This document shows positions 1-9,310 of a DNA stretch of 64,000 nt, in pieces. Numbering within the stretch: position 1 is the first letter of the stretch; the number at the start of each line of letters is the position of its first letter. The translations under genes and the position numbers were made by a program. The stretch lies in contig NZ_PYGK01000018.1 in NCBI RefSeq assembly GCF_003014595.1, positions 122,324 through 186,323 of the forward strand, in the 5' to 3' direction. The DNA comes from Chitinophaga ginsengisoli. GTDB taxonomy: Bacteria > Bacteroidota > Bacteroidia > Chitinophagales > Chitinophagaceae. The notes under the pieces are model-generated. The model was not told the DNA's origin and ran no database searches. It worked only from the letters and a program-made list of their open reading frames with translations.

Positions 1-55
1 CCAACATGCAGCCAGTCAACGTCTCACTATCGACCGACTACAATCTCTTTTATGA

Positions 56-2242
56 CTATATCATTTTTCTATACTTCTCGTACAGTCTTAGCACGGTCTT
101 CACCGCATCTCCTTTAGGCAGTGCAGCATATTTATCATGACTGTTCACCCACTTCCATTCAAATGCCTTTACCTGTGCCTCAAAAGCCGCTAAATCAGCC
201 GGTTTACCATTTTGCAGGCCCGCATCCAACACTTTGAAGAACTGCGCCCAACGGGGCTTATAAAAGCCTTTAATGAGACCGTTCCACTGGCGGTTCGAAT
301 ATTCATGCAGCGGACTCTCCTTATCTCCCCACAATGTCACCAGGTCTTTTGCATTGAACTCATACAGGTTACGCTCTGCCTCGGTAATCCCATTGGCACG
401 TGCATCGCTTACCCATTTGCCCAACAGGAAACCTTCCTGGGTACCCAGCAAAGTATCCATATCATCCAACAATGCTAAGAACTGCTTGCTGTATTGCTGA
501 AAAGCTTTCAGGTCTTTCTGCTGATAAGCGGTAGCAATTTTCTGCTGTAATGGACTGGCATAATTGCCCAATACCTGTCTTGTAAGATCTACCAGGTCAT
601 ACCTGAATCCGGCTGTTGGCTTTACCTGCGGAATAGCCTTTACGAACAAGTCCCAGGCAGGTATTAATTTCGCAGGATCATAATTGAGCTTTGTCTTCAC
701 CCTGTCCGCTGCAATGTCCAGCGTAGGACGGGCTACAATGATAGACTCCGGCGCACCTTCCGTAGGACCACCACTATATATTGTATGATACAGTATCTGC
801 CAGGCCTGGTCTATCAGCTCATTATGTGTATTATAACGTTGACCTGCATAGGTTTTCAACCAATCGTCTACGTTCAGCGGCTGATCGCGCCATACATTGT
901 CCAGCATCAGGTGATATAAAGCCGGATTCTGTTCAATGCCTTCAGGCGTAAGACCTATACCCGCCATTTTACCGGAAGCAGGACTATGTAACGCAGCAGC
1001 AGGGTTATGCGCCACTGAATCCATTCCTCCCCACATACCGGTATTTCCCCCAAAGTTATGTAACATATTCCATATCCACGGCTTTCCGTAATATGCATTT
1101 GTGCTATACCACACCGGATGACTTTCACTATACAGGTCCAGCACGATCATATGGTCGTCAGGAACCGCTTTCAACAATGCGCTGATCTGTGTAGGATGCC
1201 AGTAGCTGGCATTATAATGGAACATCCACCCCTGCATGACCCACACCGCTTTAGGATCTGCTGATGCCATAGAAGCAAACACCTTCTTGCTCATAGCGTC
1301 CAGGAAGCTGGAATCATTGGATGGAGGTACGTTTTCGTTGAAAGTATCAGCAGAATAAAAATGATCTGTACCAAATGCCTTCGTCTGTACTTCGATAAAA
1401 CGTTTACCAATCTTATCAAACATCGGACTGCTTGGGTCCAGGATGTAAACATCCGGGAAGCCTGCATCCCAGTTGGTTTTCTTCACCGTCTCAGCGGGGA
1501 ATTTATCTTTGAATGCCGGCGGTACATGTCCTGTAAAAGCAGGTAATACAGGCATCATCCCCATATTACGTTCCGCTGCCAGGATCTTTTGCTGCAAAGC
1601 TTTGTGGCTATCCTTCCAATGCTTGGGAAGAGGACCGCCCCAGGCATCAATATTCCCCATCCATAACCAGGAGAAATAAGCCGGACCACTGAAGAATTTA
1701 TCCAGCTCCGCATCCGTAAAGCCCATCTCCTTATACACTTCCTGCCAGATGGCTTCTTCACCGGTAAGCGCCAATGGCATGTTGATGCCATTCATCGCCA
1801 TCCAGTCAATTTCCTGTTGCCATCTCTCCCAGTTCCACCAGCACATGCTGTAGTTGAACGTACAGTAGTTGATGTAGTAGCGGTATTTGTAAGGAGTAGC
1901 ATGATGCACTTTCTCCGTCACTGCTGGCAGCTTTGCCGGCAATTGCAGGTTGGTGCCATTCCAGGTAAAACTGCTGTTACAATAATTTTTCAGGTAATAG
2001 TTCAATGCAGATGCAATGCTGACGCCATTGTTACCTCGTAATACAACCTTCCCTGCTTTACTTTCTATCTCAAACACATCTTTACCGCTGTCTGCAGCCA
2101 GGTATTCAAAAGTAAAAGCAGCAGCCCTGTCTTTCACGATCCTTTTCAAAAATGCTTCTGTAGCGGTCTTATCCAACTGCGCCATAACAGGCACGCTCAA
2201 ACCACTCAGCAATAAGGCAACAATGATCTTTTTCAATTGCAT
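56..2242 (-). CDS. Alpha-N-acetylglucosaminidase, GH89 (NAGLU family)
   Basis: Secreted glycoside hydrolase expected to remove terminal alpha-linked N-acetylglucosamine from glycans. The 728-residue protein opens with a Sec signal peptide ending VMAQ (about residue 21). An N-terminal mixed domain is followed by the GH89 barrel, rich in Trp, with the family stretch MCWWNWERWQQEIDWMAMNG near residue 133. Candidate catalytic glutamates are E303 in DTFNENVPP and E373 in LDLYSESHP, by analogy with human NAGLU; this assignment is inferred. The length matches bacterial NAGLU. It is the last gene of the sigma/FecR/SusC/SusD locus and lies 71 bp after susD, behind a hairpin, so it may be made at lower level than SusCD. 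The start is the only Met that keeps the signal peptide. Confidence 0.93.
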   Translation of the reverse strand: MQLKKIIVALLLSGLSVPVMAQLDKTATEAFLKRIVKDRAAAFTFEYLAADSGKDVFEIESKAGKVVLRGNNGVSIASALNYYLKNYCNSSFTWNGTNLQLPAKLPAVTEKVHHATPYKYRYYINYCTFNYSMCWWNWERWQQEIDWMAMNGINMPLALTGEEAIWQEVYKEMGFTDAELDKFFSGPAYFSWLWMGNIDAWGGPLPKHWKDSHKALQQKILAAERNMGMMPVLPAFTGHVPPAFKDKFPAETVKKTNWDAGFPDVYILDPSSPMFDKIGKRFIEVQTKAFGTDHFYSADTFNENVPPSNDSSFLDAMSKKVFASMASADPKAVWVMQGWMFHYNASYWHPTQISALLKAVPDDHMIVLDLYSESHPVWYSTNAYYGKPWIWNMLHNFGGNTGMWGGMDSVAHNPAAALHSPASGKMAGIGLTPEGIEQNPALYHLMLDNVWRDQPLNVDDWLKTYAGQRYNTHNELIDQAWQILYHTIYSGGPTEGAPESIIVARPTLDIAADRVKTKLNYDPAKLIPAWDLFVKAIPQVKPTAGFRYDLVDLTRQVLGNYASPLQQKIATAYQQKDLKAFQQYSKQFLALLDDMDTLLGTQEGFLLGKWVSDARANGITEAERNLYEFNAKDLVTLWGDKESPLHEYSNRQWNGLIKGFYKPRWAQFFKVLDAGLQNGKPADLAAFEAQVKAFEWKWVNSHDKYAALPKGDAVKTVLRLYEKYRKMI

Positions 2243-2261
2243 GAAGAAAATGACTTTAAAA

Positions 2262-2289
2262 GCGATGGCCGATATATATCAGCCATCGC
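2262..2289 (-). terminator. Hairpin between susD and the GH89 gene
   Basis: An 8-bp GC-rich stem (GCGATGGC/GCCATCGC) is extended, after one mismatch, by GATAT/ATATC. On the minus strand it is followed by only four U residues. This suggests a leaky intra-operon terminator or a processing stem that lowers expression of the enzyme gene relative to the transporter pair. Confidence 0.55.
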
Positions 2290-2313
2290 CTCAAGATAAA
2301 AATTTATAACCTG

Positions 2314-3783
2314 TTATTTATAGTTTTCATTCTGGATCAGCACACCATTGCTTCTGTCTATTTCAGACTGTGGCAGTGGGAAGTAATAGTGTTTAGGACG
2401 GATAAACGTACGTGCGGGTACCAGTACATTACCACCCTTTCCATACTTGGGTTTATTGTAGTAGGTAGTGATATCGATCAGACCAGCTTTGTCCCAACGC
2501 ATCAGGTCCTGGTGGCGCTCATTTTCACCACTCAGCTCGCAACGACGTTCGTGGATAACAGCCGCCATACCTGCGCCGCTTACATCTTTCAGCCCTGTTC
2601 TTTTACGTACCATGTTGATCTCATTATCACCAGCACCAACACCCTGTGTACGGATCTTCGCTTCTGCCACCAGCAGGGCAATATCAGCTGTTCTCAACAG
2701 CGGTGTTTTCAGTGAATAGTTCAGACCACCATTCGGTTTCCAGTAAGAGAACTTATGGAAGTGATAACCAGTTTCAGACATATCAGCACTGTAAGTAGCA
2801 ATGCTGGAACCGATATTGATCTTATCGCCGGGCGACATAATAGATACTGCTTTACGCACATCACCTGCTTCAAACTCATCTACCAGGCTTTGTAATGGCT
2901 GGTGAAAGTTCCATCCGTTCCATTCGCGCGGTGTATAGTAAGTGGTAAAATCAGAATACCCCCATGTATCGCTGGTCTGTACCGCAAACAACATTTCGTC
3001 GTTGTTGCTGGTCTCAGGTGTGAAGTTAGCTACATAAGTAGCCGCCAGATTATAATTACCGCTGTTCAGCACTTTCTCACCATAGATGAGCGCCTGATCC
3101 AGTTTATCCCAATACATATATAGTTTACACAGCAGTCCCCAGGCAGAACCTTTGGATGCACGTCCCCTGTCGGAACCTTCATACTTAGCAGGCAAAAGAT
3201 CTGCAGCTGCCAGCAGGTCCGACTGGATAATACCACGGAGACTATCTGCGCTTACTTTCGGCTTTACATAGTTGCTTGCTGCTACATCCTCTTCAGTAAC
3301 CACTGGTGCTTCGCCATAAATCAGCAACAGGCGCCAGTAAGCGAATGCACGCAGGAAACGGGCTTCACCCAGGCAACGGTTCTTGATAGTCTCGTCCATG
3401 CCCTGGATCTTCGGAATATACATCAGCGCACTGTTCGCACGGTTGATCATTTCATATTTCCATCTCCAGCCAAATCTTACCTGCGCATTCGCTGCATCAT
3501 AGGTAAGGTTCTCGATAGCCACATCTTCAGAGTGGTCGCCTGCACGATACTGATCGTCAGAAGGATCATCAAAGGTAAATTCAGCATGTCCGGTGAAATC
3601 TTCTTCCAGCAGCACATTGTAAATACCAGTCACACCGTTGACTGCATCAGATTGATTACGCCAGTAAGTGGCGGTAGTATAAGTGCCTTTCGGCGTTACG
3701 TCCAGGATCTTGTCGCATGAAGACATGGACAGTAACAGGCCCGTAGCTATTATTAAAAACTTATTGTGAATACGTGTTGTCAT
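2314..3783 (-). CDS. SusD/RagB family nutrient-binding lipoprotein
   Basis: Outer-membrane glycan-binding partner of the SusC channel encoded just upstream. The 489-residue protein has a lipoprotein signal with lipobox Cys in LSMSSCDK (about residue 23). The N-terminal SusD-like region contains the family phrase RCLGEARFLRAFAYWRLLLIYG around residue 135-157, typical of the TPR-like scaffold. The C-terminal RagB part includes LRTADIALLVAEAK and ends with the usual FIRPKHYYFPLPQSEID block. It starts 21 bp after the susC stop codon and is certainly co-transcribed with it. The substrate cannot be read from the sequence; the neighbouring GH89 enzyme suggests glycans capped with alpha-GlcNAc. Confidence 0.95.
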   Translation of the reverse strand: MTTRIHNKFLIIATGLLLSMSSCDKILDVTPKGTYTTATYWRNQSDAVNGVTGIYNVLLEEDFTGHAEFTFDDPSDDQYRAGDHSEDVAIENLTYDAANAQVRFGWRWKYEMINRANSALMYIPKIQGMDETIKNRCLGEARFLRAFAYWRLLLIYGEAPVVTEEDVAASNYVKPKVSADSLRGIIQSDLLAAADLLPAKYEGSDRGRASKGSAWGLLCKLYMYWDKLDQALIYGEKVLNSGNYNLAATYVANFTPETSNNDEMLFAVQTSDTWGYSDFTTYYTPREWNGWNFHQPLQSLVDEFEAGDVRKAVSIMSPGDKINIGSSIATYSADMSETGYHFHKFSYWKPNGGLNYSLKTPLLRTADIALLVAEAKIRTQGVGAGDNEINMVRKRTGLKDVSGAGMAAVIHERRCELSGENERHQDLMRWDKAGLIDITTYYNKPKYGKGGNVLVPARTFIRPKHYYFPLPQSEIDRSNGVLIQNENYK

Positions 3784-3804
3784 GATCCATTAGTTAAATG
3801 AAGC

Positions 3805-6800
3805 TTAGAAATTCATTGAAGCACCGGCAGTGAAACTTCTTGCCTGTGGGTAAGTGGCTACGTCCACACCTCTCTGTTTATTACCGTCTGTATAACCCAG
3901 TGCAGGATTCAGACCGGAATAATTGGTAACGACGAATATGTTCTGTCCTGCCAGATACACACGGATGTTGGTAGAAGACTTGCTACCCCATAAGCGGGAA
4001 GGAATGGTATATCCCAGCGCTGCATTACGGAGTGTAAAATAATTACCACTTTCAATGAACCTGTCTGACGTACGGTAGTTACCGTTGTTATCACTTAACG
4101 TCATACGTGGTACGCTGTTGCTGGTACCTTCACCATGCCAGCGCTGCAGTTCTTCTGCATAGTAGTTATATGAATAGGTTGGGTCCAGACCCTGCATTTT
4201 ATCAGCATTGTACAATTTCACACCTGCTACACCGGTAAAGGACAGGCTCAGGTCAAATCCTTTGTAGCTGGCGCCGGCCTGCAGACCGTACTGGAGACGT
4301 GGATTAGGATCGCCCAGGTATACCCTGTCAGCTTCAGTGATAGCACCATCGCCATTCACATCCACAAAGCGTACATCTCCTGGTTTGATGTTATCCTTTC
4401 TGCCATCTTTAGCGATATAAGGATCGCCGTCGATCTGTGCCTGGTTCTGGTAGATGCCAGCTGTTTTCCAGCCATAGAAAGAAGCGATAGGCTGTCCTTC
4501 GTAAGTACGGGAGATTTCCTGGTTCTGACGACCATAGTTGCTGGAACTGATGTAAGTGTTGGCCGCATACAGTTGGGTTACTTTGTTCTTGATGACAGTT
4601 GCATTTGCCGCAATGTTGTAGGTAAACGCTTTTTTACCGCCCTGGTAAGAAACTTCAAATTCCCATCCGTGGTTATTCAGTTTACCGATATTTTCATCAG
4701 GCACCACTGAAGTACCATGCAGGTCTGGTTTTGCAGCAGGCACCAGCATGTCGATCGTATTCTTATCGAAGTAAGAGATGGTTGCATTCAATGCATTGTT
4801 CAGGAATCCGAGTTCTGCACTGACGTTGGTCATATGCGCCTTTTCCCAGGTGATGTTAGGGTTGGCCAGGCTGGAGTTCCAGATACCGGTGAACGGCTGA
4901 TCACCGAAATTATACTTACGGTTCTTGATGATAGTAGCCAGGTACTGGAATTCAGTTACGTTCTGGTTACCCAGTACACCCCATCCACCAGTTACTTTCA
5001 GGTTGTTCATGAAGTGTACATTGTCTTTGAAGAAGTTCTCATCAGATATACGCCAGCCCACAGATACAGCAGGGAAGTAACCCCAGCGGTTGCCTTCTGC
5101 AAACCTGGAGGAACCATCCGCACGCATGGTAGCGGTCAGCAGGTATTTACCTTTATAGCTGTAAAAACCTCTTGCAAATCCTGATGCCAGGATGTTGGTA
5201 GCATAGTAGTTACCGGCAGCATTATAAACAATGCTACCATTGTCCAGTACCAGTACATAAGGCGATTCATCATCGAAACCATTACGCTGTGCGCTGTAGT
5301 AGCTGCCGCTGTATTTCTGGTAGGAAATACCACCGGTCAGGCTGAGCTGATGGTCCTTTGCGATTGTTTTATTATAAGACAGGAATGCCTCGCCCAGGTG
5401 AGTGCCTGTGCTGGTATTGCTCTGTGTTAATTCCGCATCGTCACGGGTACGTACCTGCGTTAATGTTTTAGGCAGGAAGCTGAAAGCGTTGCTCATTGTT
5501 CCATCAAACGCGTAGTTTAAACGCAGTTTCAGGTCTCTGATAATTTCTATTTCAGCGAAAGCATTAGCCAGTATGCGATAGTTCTTAGTCCATGCATCTG
5601 TTGTTTCTGCAGTATACACCGGGTTGTTGATATCGCCCAGTTCATTGTTTGCCTGTGCGGAACCGTAATTCCCCATATCATCCTTCACTGGTATAGCAGG
5701 ATTGAAACGCAGTGCACTGAAGATCAGGCCTGTCTGGGAAGAATAGGTATCGAGCGTGTTTCCTTTACGGGCCGTCAGCTGCAGGTTCTCTCCTACTTTC
5801 AGGCGACTGTTAATACGGTGCTCGGAGTTGATGCGAACAGTATATCTTTTGAAATAGGTATTGGTGACCAGGCCTTTTTCATCATAATAACCCATGGAGA
5901 ACAGGTAATTGGAGGAAGTGCTACCACCTTTGATGGAAACGTCAGCATTGGTCACATGTCCTGTATTGAACAAAGCCTTCTGCCAGTCTGTGCGCTGTAC
6001 TGCATAGTATGGGTCCTGCCAGAACGCAGGTATACTGAGACCATCATTAGTGTAACGTTCCTGTTTCAGTTTTACCAGATCAGGAGCGGTCAGTAATGGT
6101 ATATAACGGGCTACATTGGAAACACCGCGGTAGATGTTTACGTTAGTATTTAATTTCTCATTGTAAGATCCTTTTTTGGTAGTAATGATGATCACACCAT
6201 TTGCCGCACGGGTACCATAGATAGCGGAGGAAGACGCATCTTTCAGCACCTCCATGGACGCGATATCGTTGTTGTTGATATCACTGAGGCCACTGAGGTT
6301 CGGAGCGGGCACACCATCAATGATGATCAGTGGTTCCGCGTTATTGATAGTACCTGTACCACGTATGCGGATGCTTGGTGTAGTACCGGGAGATCCGTCA
6401 GAACGAACAATGTCTACACCAGCCACACGGCCCTGTATAGCCTGAGCGGCATCACTTACCGGGAGGTTTTTGATATCAGCACCTTTTACAGTAGAAATGG
6501 CGCCGGTGAGGTCGCGACGGGTCTGTACGCCATAACCCACCACCACAACGTCGGTCAGACTGGTCGTGGCAGGCAATAGCACGATGTTGTCCAGGTTGCC
6601 GGTAGCGCTCACTGTTACGCTGGCGAAACCGATGGTTTTAAACACCAGGGAGTCTGTATGATCTGCTCTGAGAACAAAGTTACCGTTGGCATCTGTTGCA
6701 ATGCCCCGGTTCTTTCCCTTTACACTTACCGTAACACCGATCAGGGGCTGCCCTTTATCATCCTTCACCTTTCCACGTACTGTAATGGAGGTATCTGCCA

Positions 6801-7224
6801 CCGCAGCAGGTATTGCGCCTGCCAGGGTAAGATCGAAGCGGGATGCTTCAAATTTGCGGGTAATAATGATCTGTGTTTTGTTCTGTTCAAAGTTCAGTTC
6901 ATTAGGCTCCAGTAACTGTTGCAGCACCTTCTCTACAGAAGTATTGCTGGCATTGATGCTCACAGGTCCTGTAGCTTTGATCTGAGACGAATTGTAAACA
7001 AAACGGAAAGGCGTGATCTGCTGGATCCTCTCCAGGACCGTCTCCAGCTTCATTTTGCTGGCTACGAGATTGATCTTTACCTCCTTAATATCCTGACCTT
7101 CAGTGCTCTTGGCGAACAGCGAAAGCGAAAAGGTATAGAAAAATACCAATATATAAGCCGAACATCGCATGAGGAATAATAAGTATTGGATACACGTCTC
7201 CCGTGTATACGCTGTTTTTTTCAT
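3805..7224 (-). CDS. SusC/RagA family TonB-dependent receptor with STN domain
   Basis: Outer-membrane TonB-dependent channel that imports oligosaccharides with SusD. The 1139 residues show, in order, a signal segment (about 20-45), an STN secretin/TonB short N-terminal domain (about 50-120, VERIQQITPFRFVYN-like), a carboxypeptidase-D regulatory-like domain (about 148-225, VRGKVKDDKGQPLIGVTVSV), a plug (about 235-345) with the SusC signature DVVVVGYG and KDASSSAIYGTRAANGVI, and a large beta-barrel ending in Phe. The STN domain is the hallmark of receptors that signal through FecR to an ECF sigma factor, and exactly such a pair lies directly upstream. A hairpin precedes the gene, so it probably has its own sigma-dependent promoter. 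Confidence 0.96.
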   Translation of the reverse strand: MKKTAYTRETCIQYLLFLMRCSAYILVFFYTFSLSLFAKSTEGQDIKEVKINLVASKMKLETVLERIQQITPFRFVYNSSQIKATGPVSINASNTSVEKVLQQLLEPNELNFEQNKTQIIITRKFEASRFDLTLAGAIPAAVADTSITVRGKVKDDKGQPLIGVTVSVKGKNRGIATDANGNFVLRADHTDSLVFKTIGFASVTVSATGNLDNIVLLPATTSLTDVVVVGYGVQTRRDLTGAISTVKGADIKNLPVSDAAQAIQGRVAGVDIVRSDGSPGTTPSIRIRGTGTINNAEPLIIIDGVPAPNLSGLSDINNNDIASMEVLKDASSSAIYGTRAANGVIIITTKKGSYNEKLNTNVNIYRGVSNVARYIPLLTAPDLVKLKQERYTNDGLSIPAFWQDPYYAVQRTDWQKALFNTGHVTNADVSIKGGSTSSNYLFSMGYYDEKGLVTNTYFKRYTVRINSEHRINSRLKVGENLQLTARKGNTLDTYSSQTGLIFSALRFNPAIPVKDDMGNYGSAQANNELGDINNPVYTAETTDAWTKNYRILANAFAEIEIIRDLKLRLNYAFDGTMSNAFSFLPKTLTQVRTRDDAELTQSNTSTGTHLGEAFLSYNKTIAKDHQLSLTGGISYQKYSGSYYSAQRNGFDDESPYVLVLDNGSIVYNAAGNYYATNILASGFARGFYSYKGKYLLTATMRADGSSRFAEGNRWGYFPAVSVGWRISDENFFKDNVHFMNNLKVTGGWGVLGNQNVTEFQYLATIIKNRKYNFGDQPFTGIWNSSLANPNITWEKAHMTNVSAELGFLNNALNATISYFDKNTIDMLVPAAKPDLHGTSVVPDENIGKLNNHGWEFEVSYQGGKKAFTYNIAANATVIKNKVTQLYAANTYISSSNYGRQNQEISRTYEGQPIASFYGWKTAGIYQNQAQIDGDPYIAKDGRKDNIKPGDVRFVDVNGDGAITEADRVYLGDPNPRLQYGLQAGASYKGFDLSLSFTGVAGVKLYNADKMQGLDPTYSYNYYAEELQRWHGEGTSNSVPRMTLSDNNGNYRTSDRFIESGNYFTLRNAALGYTIPSRLWGSKSSTNIRVYLAGQNIFVVTNYSGLNPALGYTDGNKQRGVDVATYPQARSFTAGASMNF

Positions 7225-7299
7225 AACTTTAATACGATTTGTTGTTATAAAATGATAAATCCAGGGTATGCAGGTTTGGCGACATGAAATACCCTGCCA

Positions 7300-7337
7300 T
7301 AAAACGCTCCCTGTATCTTCTTTTGCAGGGACGTTTT
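7300..7337 (-). terminator. Intrinsic terminator after fecR
   Basis: A 13-bp stem with one bulged base (TAAAACGTCCCTG against CAGGGAGCGTTTTA) and an 11-12 nt loop, ending in UUUUA on the minus strand, lies between the FecR gene and susC. It separates the regulatory unit from the transporter operon. Confidence 0.65.
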
Positions 7338-7446
7338 ATTTATGCTACGTGCTGTTTGTCATTTTTAGCATATGATGTCCTGATATTTTGGTCACTTCCT
7401 TAATTTCTGTGATTTTCCATGACAAGTAATATGACAATCCCCTCGC

Positions 7447-8397
7447 TTACTGACATCCTTTTCCTTCCAAAGTAATAGTACTGCTGTCTGCACTAAAGGT
7501 ATAGGTCGCATTGTTGATCTTACATAGCAGATCTATCACACGTGTAACAGGCGATTCTTTCTCAAAAGTGGCGGTGATCATGCACTGTTCCAATGACTTG
7601 TTTGCAAAAACTATGTTCACATTGTATTTTCGGTTGATAGTCCTGGCGATTTCTTCAAATGACTGATCGTAAAACTCCAGTTGTCCCTTTGTCCAGGAAT
7701 AGGCCATATCGGCCTTTACAGCCACCATTACCGGCGCCTGCTTGTTCGCATATTTTACCTGTTTATTTGGCGTTAAAAAGGTAATGATTTTGGTCTTTTT
7801 GTCCTCTAACTTTATTTTCCCCTTCGTCACAGTAACAGAAAACGGTTCGTCGGGATATGCTTTAATATTAAAGGCGGTCCCCAGCACCTGTGTCACCATA
7901 CTGCCCGACTGAATAATAAATGGTTTCTCCGGATCGCTTGCTACATCAAAATAAGCTTCTCCTGTCAGGCTAAGCCGGCGTTCTCCCATAAAAGGAAAAT
8001 CTGTATAAACCAGCTTCGTAGCTGAATTCAGCCACACCCTGCTGCCATCGTTCAGCACGACAAAACGGGGCTGCTGTTGTGCATTATATACCTGACGGCC
8101 ACTGAAAAATACTGACAGCAGAGCGGCAGTAAGTACCAGTACGACTGCAGCCGCCATCCGGTAAGGCTTTATATGCATCAACAAGCGCTTCCGGCGGCTT
8201 TCCTTAGCATTCTGCTCATCTATCCCTGCCTTCATCCGGCGCTCCAACTCATCCTCCTCTTCTCCTTCCGGCAGTTCTACCACCAGCTCCTCTCCCTCAA
8301 AGGAATAATACCACTGTTCGAGTATTTTCCTCTCAGCCGCTGTCGCAGTGCCATCCAGGTATTTTGCAGTTAAGTCAGTTAGCTGCTCTTTAGTCAT
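7447..8397 (-). CDS. FecR family anti-sigma factor
   Basis: Inner-membrane anti-sigma regulator that should hold the ECF sigma factor encoded upstream and release it when the SusC STN domain signals substrate. I place the start at MTKEQLTDLTAKYLDG (position 8397, 316 aa). An upstream in-frame start would add 15 hydrophobic, non-family residues. The N-terminal cytosolic anti-sigma domain (about 1-60) precedes a membrane segment (about 80-97, AAAVVLVLTAALLSVFF). The periplasmic FecR domain (about 105-200) contains RFVVLNDGSRVWLNSATKL and GEAYFDVASDPEKPF, and the C-terminal STN-like DUF4974 domain lies at about 240-310. The sigma-FecR-SusC order is classical in Bacteroidota. Confidence 0.93.
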   Translation of the reverse strand: MTKEQLTDLTAKYLDGTATAAERKILEQWYYSFEGEELVVELPEGEEEDELERRMKAGIDEQNAKESRRKRLLMHIKPYRMAAAVVLVLTAALLSVFFSGRQVYNAQQQPRFVVLNDGSRVWLNSATKLVYTDFPFMGERRLSLTGEAYFDVASDPEKPFIIQSGSMVTQVLGTAFNIKAYPDEPFSVTVTKGKIKLEDKKTKIITFLTPNKQVKYANKQAPVMVAVKADMAYSWTKGQLEFYDQSFEEIARTINRKYNVNIVFANKSLEQCMITATFEKESPVTRVIDLLCKINNATYTFSADSSTITLEGKGCQ

Positions 8398-8525
8398 AAT
8401 TTGATAGTAAATGCAGATAAAAAATTCACTTGACCAGATCACAGCAAACTGTATCCGATATAATAGTGTAGAAAAAAGGAGCCTACCCTACCTCATGATA
8501 AAAATATTTTTTTCCGGAGGATGTT

Positions 8526-9074
8526 TCAGAACAATAATGACATCAACATATGTTTGAACTGTACCCTTAACTGGCGGAGCGCCCGGGTCATGTGCTTTTC
8601 TACGGCTTTGGTGGAGATATTCAGTTTCTCAGAGATGATTTTGTTGGCAAGCCCCTCTTCCCGGCTATAGCGGAATACCAGGCGGCATTTCTCCGGCAGA
8701 CGGTCTATTTCCCGGCGGATCTCTTCTTCCAGGAAACGGGTATCGGCAGTACTGTGGTCTGCCGCCAGGGTATGTAGCTCTTCCAGGGAATCTGTGTTCC
8801 TGGCAGGTTGTGCAAAATAATGGAATATGGAATATTTGGTGGCAGTAGCCAGGTAAGTATACAGATGTTTGATCTCAGACCTTTCGCGGGAAGCCCATAG
8901 GCTCACGAAGATCTCCTGTACTATATCTTCAGCAGCGTTGCTGTCTCTCAGATGGTACAAGGATAAAGCGTATAATTTACGCCAATAGCGACGGTAAATC
9001 TCGTCAAAGGCCCTCTCGTCAGAAAGCCTGACCTTGTCCATTAATTCATTGTCCTCCAATATGCTGTACGACAT
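8526..9074 (-). CDS. ECF RNA polymerase sigma factor (Bacteroides expansion type)
   Basis: Extracytoplasmic-function sigma factor of 182 residues, probably controlling the SusC/SusD/GH89 genes. Region 2 is visible around residues 20-85 (AFDEIYRRYWRKLYALSLYH, then AEDIVQEIFVSLW). Region 4 lies at about 120-170 and has the helix-turn-helix segment KIISEKLNISTKAVEKHMTR. There is no extra C-terminal domain. It lies 128 bp from the FecR gene in the same direction. ECF sigma factors of this subgroup are normally held by the adjacent FecR protein. Confidence 0.94.
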   Translation of the reverse strand: MSYSILEDNELMDKVRLSDERAFDEIYRRYWRKLYALSLYHLRDSNAAEDIVQEIFVSLWASRERSEIKHLYTYLATATKYSIFHYFAQPARNTDSLEELHTLAADHSTADTRFLEEEIRREIDRLPEKCRLVFRYSREEGLANKIISEKLNISTKAVEKHMTRALRQLRVQFKHMLMSLLF

Positions 9075-9148
9075 ATGCGCCTATAAAGTGCCTTAAGGTA
9101 GCAATAATAATCTTTAAATCCAACCCTTCATTTTTTCAGAGGGCGGCG

Positions 9149-9156
9149 CAAAGGTG
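9149..9156 (-). promoter_or_regulatory. Possible -7 box upstream of the sigma factor gene
   Basis: CACCTTTG on the minus strand is one base from the Bacteroidota -7 consensus TAnnTTTG and lies 75 bp before the sigma factor start. No convincing -33 TTG is seen, so this is tentative. Confidence 0.3.
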
Positions 9157-9226
9157 CAGTATTTTTCGGGAATAAAACACCACCCTATCCCAACTATCCC
9201 ACCTTTAGAAAGTAAATCCCCCCTAG

Positions 9227-9260
9227 TTGCATGCCCTAATCTGAATTTCTATTACTTTTG
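9227..9260 (+). promoter_or_regulatory. Bacteroidota-type promoter for the dihydroorotase-like gene
   Basis: TTG at 9227-9229 and a perfect TAnnTTTG box (TACTTTTG, 9253-9260) are separated by 23 bp, slightly longer than usual. The box lies 50 bp before the ATG at 9311. Confidence 0.55.
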
Positions 9261-9310
9261 CAGCCGGTATTTTTTCTCAGACAAGGTATAGACACAGTTA
9301 GTATTAAAGC

